Origin: Candidatus Omnitrophota bacterium
GTDB lineage: Bacteria > Omnitrophota > Gorgyraeia > Gygaellales > Profunditerraquicolaceae
Length of the DNA stretch: 5,757 nt
Direction of reading: 5' to 3'
NCBI GenBank assembly: GCA_028714055.1
Contig: JAQTNB010000087.1
Span: forward strand, 1 to 5,757
The notes beneath the pieces were generated by a model, which saw only the letters and a program-made list of their open reading frames with translations, was not told where the DNA came from and ran no database searches. Below, piece by piece: positions 5,297 through 5,757 of this stretch. Made by a program: the position numbers and the translations under genes. Every line of letters begins with the position of its first letter. Position 1 is the stretch's first letter.

Positions 5297-5335
5297 ATAG
5301 CCTGTTGTAAATAGAGTAAACTTCGGAAAGGCTAT
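5297..5335 (-). repeat. Inverted repeat in the operon leader
   Basis: A 7-bp inverted repeat ATAGCCT/AGGCTAT brackets a 25-nt interval within the untranslated leader. It could form a long-range hairpin in the transcript. The 182-nt stretch between tRNA-Thr and the rsmA stop holds no ORF; besides this repeat it contains the promoter, the start-site palindrome, a weak AT-rich stem at 5266-5285 and an eight-T run. A role in antitermination or attenuation is only a possibility. Confidence 0.4.
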
Positions 5336-5340
5336 CTTTT

Positions 5341-5356
5341 GGCTTTATGTAAAGCC
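5341..5356 (-). promoter_or_regulatory. Perfect palindrome at the likely transcription start
   Basis: The sequence GGCTTTACATAAAGCC has 7-bp inverted arms around a CA centre. It begins four bases after the -10 element, so it spans the expected start site (about 5352-5355). As DNA it could be an operator at which a dimeric repressor blocks initiation. As RNA it could give a short hairpin at the 5' end of the leader. I recognise no specific regulator for it. Confidence 0.45.
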
Positions 5357-5359
5357 TTA

Positions 5360-5388
5360 AATATAGAATATATTTTGTGTTTTGTCAA
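5360..5388 (-). promoter_or_regulatory. Sigma-70-type promoter of the tRNA-Thr to rpoB operon
   Basis: On the minus strand the -35 is TTGACA (5388-5383, perfect consensus), the spacer is 17 bp, and the -10 is TATATT (5365-5360, five of six consensus positions). An uninterrupted A/T tract (5392-5407, AAATTTTTAAAAAAA) lies just upstream and resembles an UP element bound by alpha-subunit C-terminal domains, as at rRNA promoters. That tract overlaps the last codons and stop of rsmA. The start should fall near 5352-5355, giving a leader of about 140 nt before tRNA-Thr. No other promoter of this quality was noticed in the window. Confidence 0.85.
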
Positions 5389-5396
5389 CACTTTTT

Positions 5397-5757
5397 TTAA
5401 AAATTTACCAGGGCGATGAAATCTTCTAAGGAGAGCTCTTCCGGCCGCACGGTTGCGGCAAGGCCCCTCTGGCCGCAAAAGGCCTCGGTCCGCTGCGGGG
5501 AGACCGCGCCCTTAAGGCTGTTTTTCAGGGTCTTGCGCCTCTGGCAGAACGCCCTCCTGACTATCTTAAAAAATTCCTTTTCTTTTTCGTTTTCCAACAG
5601 CGGCTCCTCCCTCATTTCAAGGGAAAGGAACGTGGAATCGACTTTCGGGACGGGGAAAAACGAGGCGCGCTTGATATGAAAGCAGGCCTTGGGGAACGCG
5701 TGATACCGGACGAAAAGCGTTAAGGCCCCGTAGTCCTTGCATGCCGGCTGCGCGAGT
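5397..5757 (-). CDS. rsmA: 16S rRNA (adenine-N6,N6)-dimethyltransferase RsmA/KsgA, C-terminal part
   Basis: RsmA dimethylates two adjacent adenines in the 3'-terminal hairpin of 16S rRNA (A1518/A1519 in E. coli), a late small-subunit checkpoint; loss gives kasugamycin resistance. Only the last 119 codons are in the window, and the start lies beyond the right edge. They begin in the end of the Rossmann methyltransferase domain (QPACKDYGALTLFVRYHAF). Then follow the family motif SFFPVPKVDSTFLSLE and the helical C-terminal domain with FFKIVRRAFCQRRKTLKNSL and VRPEELSLEDFIALVNF at the end. The SAM-binding motif is outside the window. The stop is 8 bases before the -35 of the next operon, with no terminator between, so transcripts may read through into it. 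Shorter reading from an internal Met would lose the conserved FFPVPKVDS part. Confidence 0.96.
   Translation of the reverse strand, partial: LAQPACKDYGALTLFVRYHAFPKACFHIKRASFFPVPKVDSTFLSLEMREEPLLENEKEKEFFKIVRRAFCQRRKTLKNSLKGAVSPQRTEAFCGQRGLAATVRPEELSLEDFIALVNF

Noticed and set aside
5381..5397. Plus-strand terminator-like GTGTT-TTGTC-AACAC followed by T7
   Set aside because: The stem has only five pairs and no plus-strand gene leads into it; the same bases form the -35 and A/T tract of the minus-strand promoter.
1..5757. CRISPR arrays, insertion sequences, integration sites
   Set aside because: No regularly spaced repeats, terminal inverted repeats, transposase motifs or target duplications were seen; both tRNA genes are intact with no flanking integrase.

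Overview
The window holds a conserved bacterial housekeeping block: the transcription/translation cluster around secE-nusG-rplKAJL-rpoB. Every recognised gene lies on the minus strand, so the genes are transcribed from high to low coordinates. Chromosomal DNA of a bacterium is certain, but the lineage is not. Three traits fit a non-proteobacterial, possibly uncultured lineage: a beta subunit without the large lobe insertion of E. coli RpoB, a zinc-ribbon (four-cysteine) L33, and a long L10 C-terminal helix. The L33 sequence reminds me of PVC/Omnitrophota-type genomes, but that is a weak impression from memory. Base composition looks balanced to slightly GC-rich in genes and AT-rich at the promoter.

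Layout in transcription order. The C-terminal 119 codons of rsmA (16S rRNA dimethyltransferase) run in from the right edge and stop at 5397. Only 8 bases later comes a near-consensus sigma-70-type promoter (TTGACA, 17 bp, TATATT) with an A/T-rich upstream tract, then a leader of about 140 nt. Next come tRNA-Thr(GGU), rpmG (L33), tRNA-Trp(CCA), secE, nusG, rplK (L11), rplA (L1), rplJ (L10), rplL (L7/L12) and the first 577 codons of rpoB, which runs off the left edge. I see no strong terminator anywhere in the block.

How the genes work together. RsmA methylates 16S rRNA. The two tRNAs, L33, L11, L1, L10 and L12 are translation parts; L11, L10 and L12 form the stalk base and stalk that recruit translational GTPases. 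SecE belongs to the SecYEG translocon. NusG binds RNA polymerase and links it to the ribosome or Rho, and RpoB is the polymerase beta subunit. Packing is tight from secE to rplJ: 4-nt ATGA overlaps at secE/nusG, rplK/rplA and rplA/rplJ, and one base between nusG and rplK. Two larger gaps remain, rplJ-rplL (195 nt, three hairpins) and rplL-rpoB (117 nt, one possible weak attenuator). These are where the output of L12 and RNA polymerase could be set apart from the other ribosomal proteins.

I found no mobile element, CRISPR array or novel accessory system. The points worth a second look are: the structured rplJ-rplL spacer together with the absence of room for a normal L10 leader; an L10 tail that suggests three L12 dimers; an altered RNA-contact motif in L1; the absence of tuf between tRNA-Thr and rpmG; and the palindrome at the likely transcription start.
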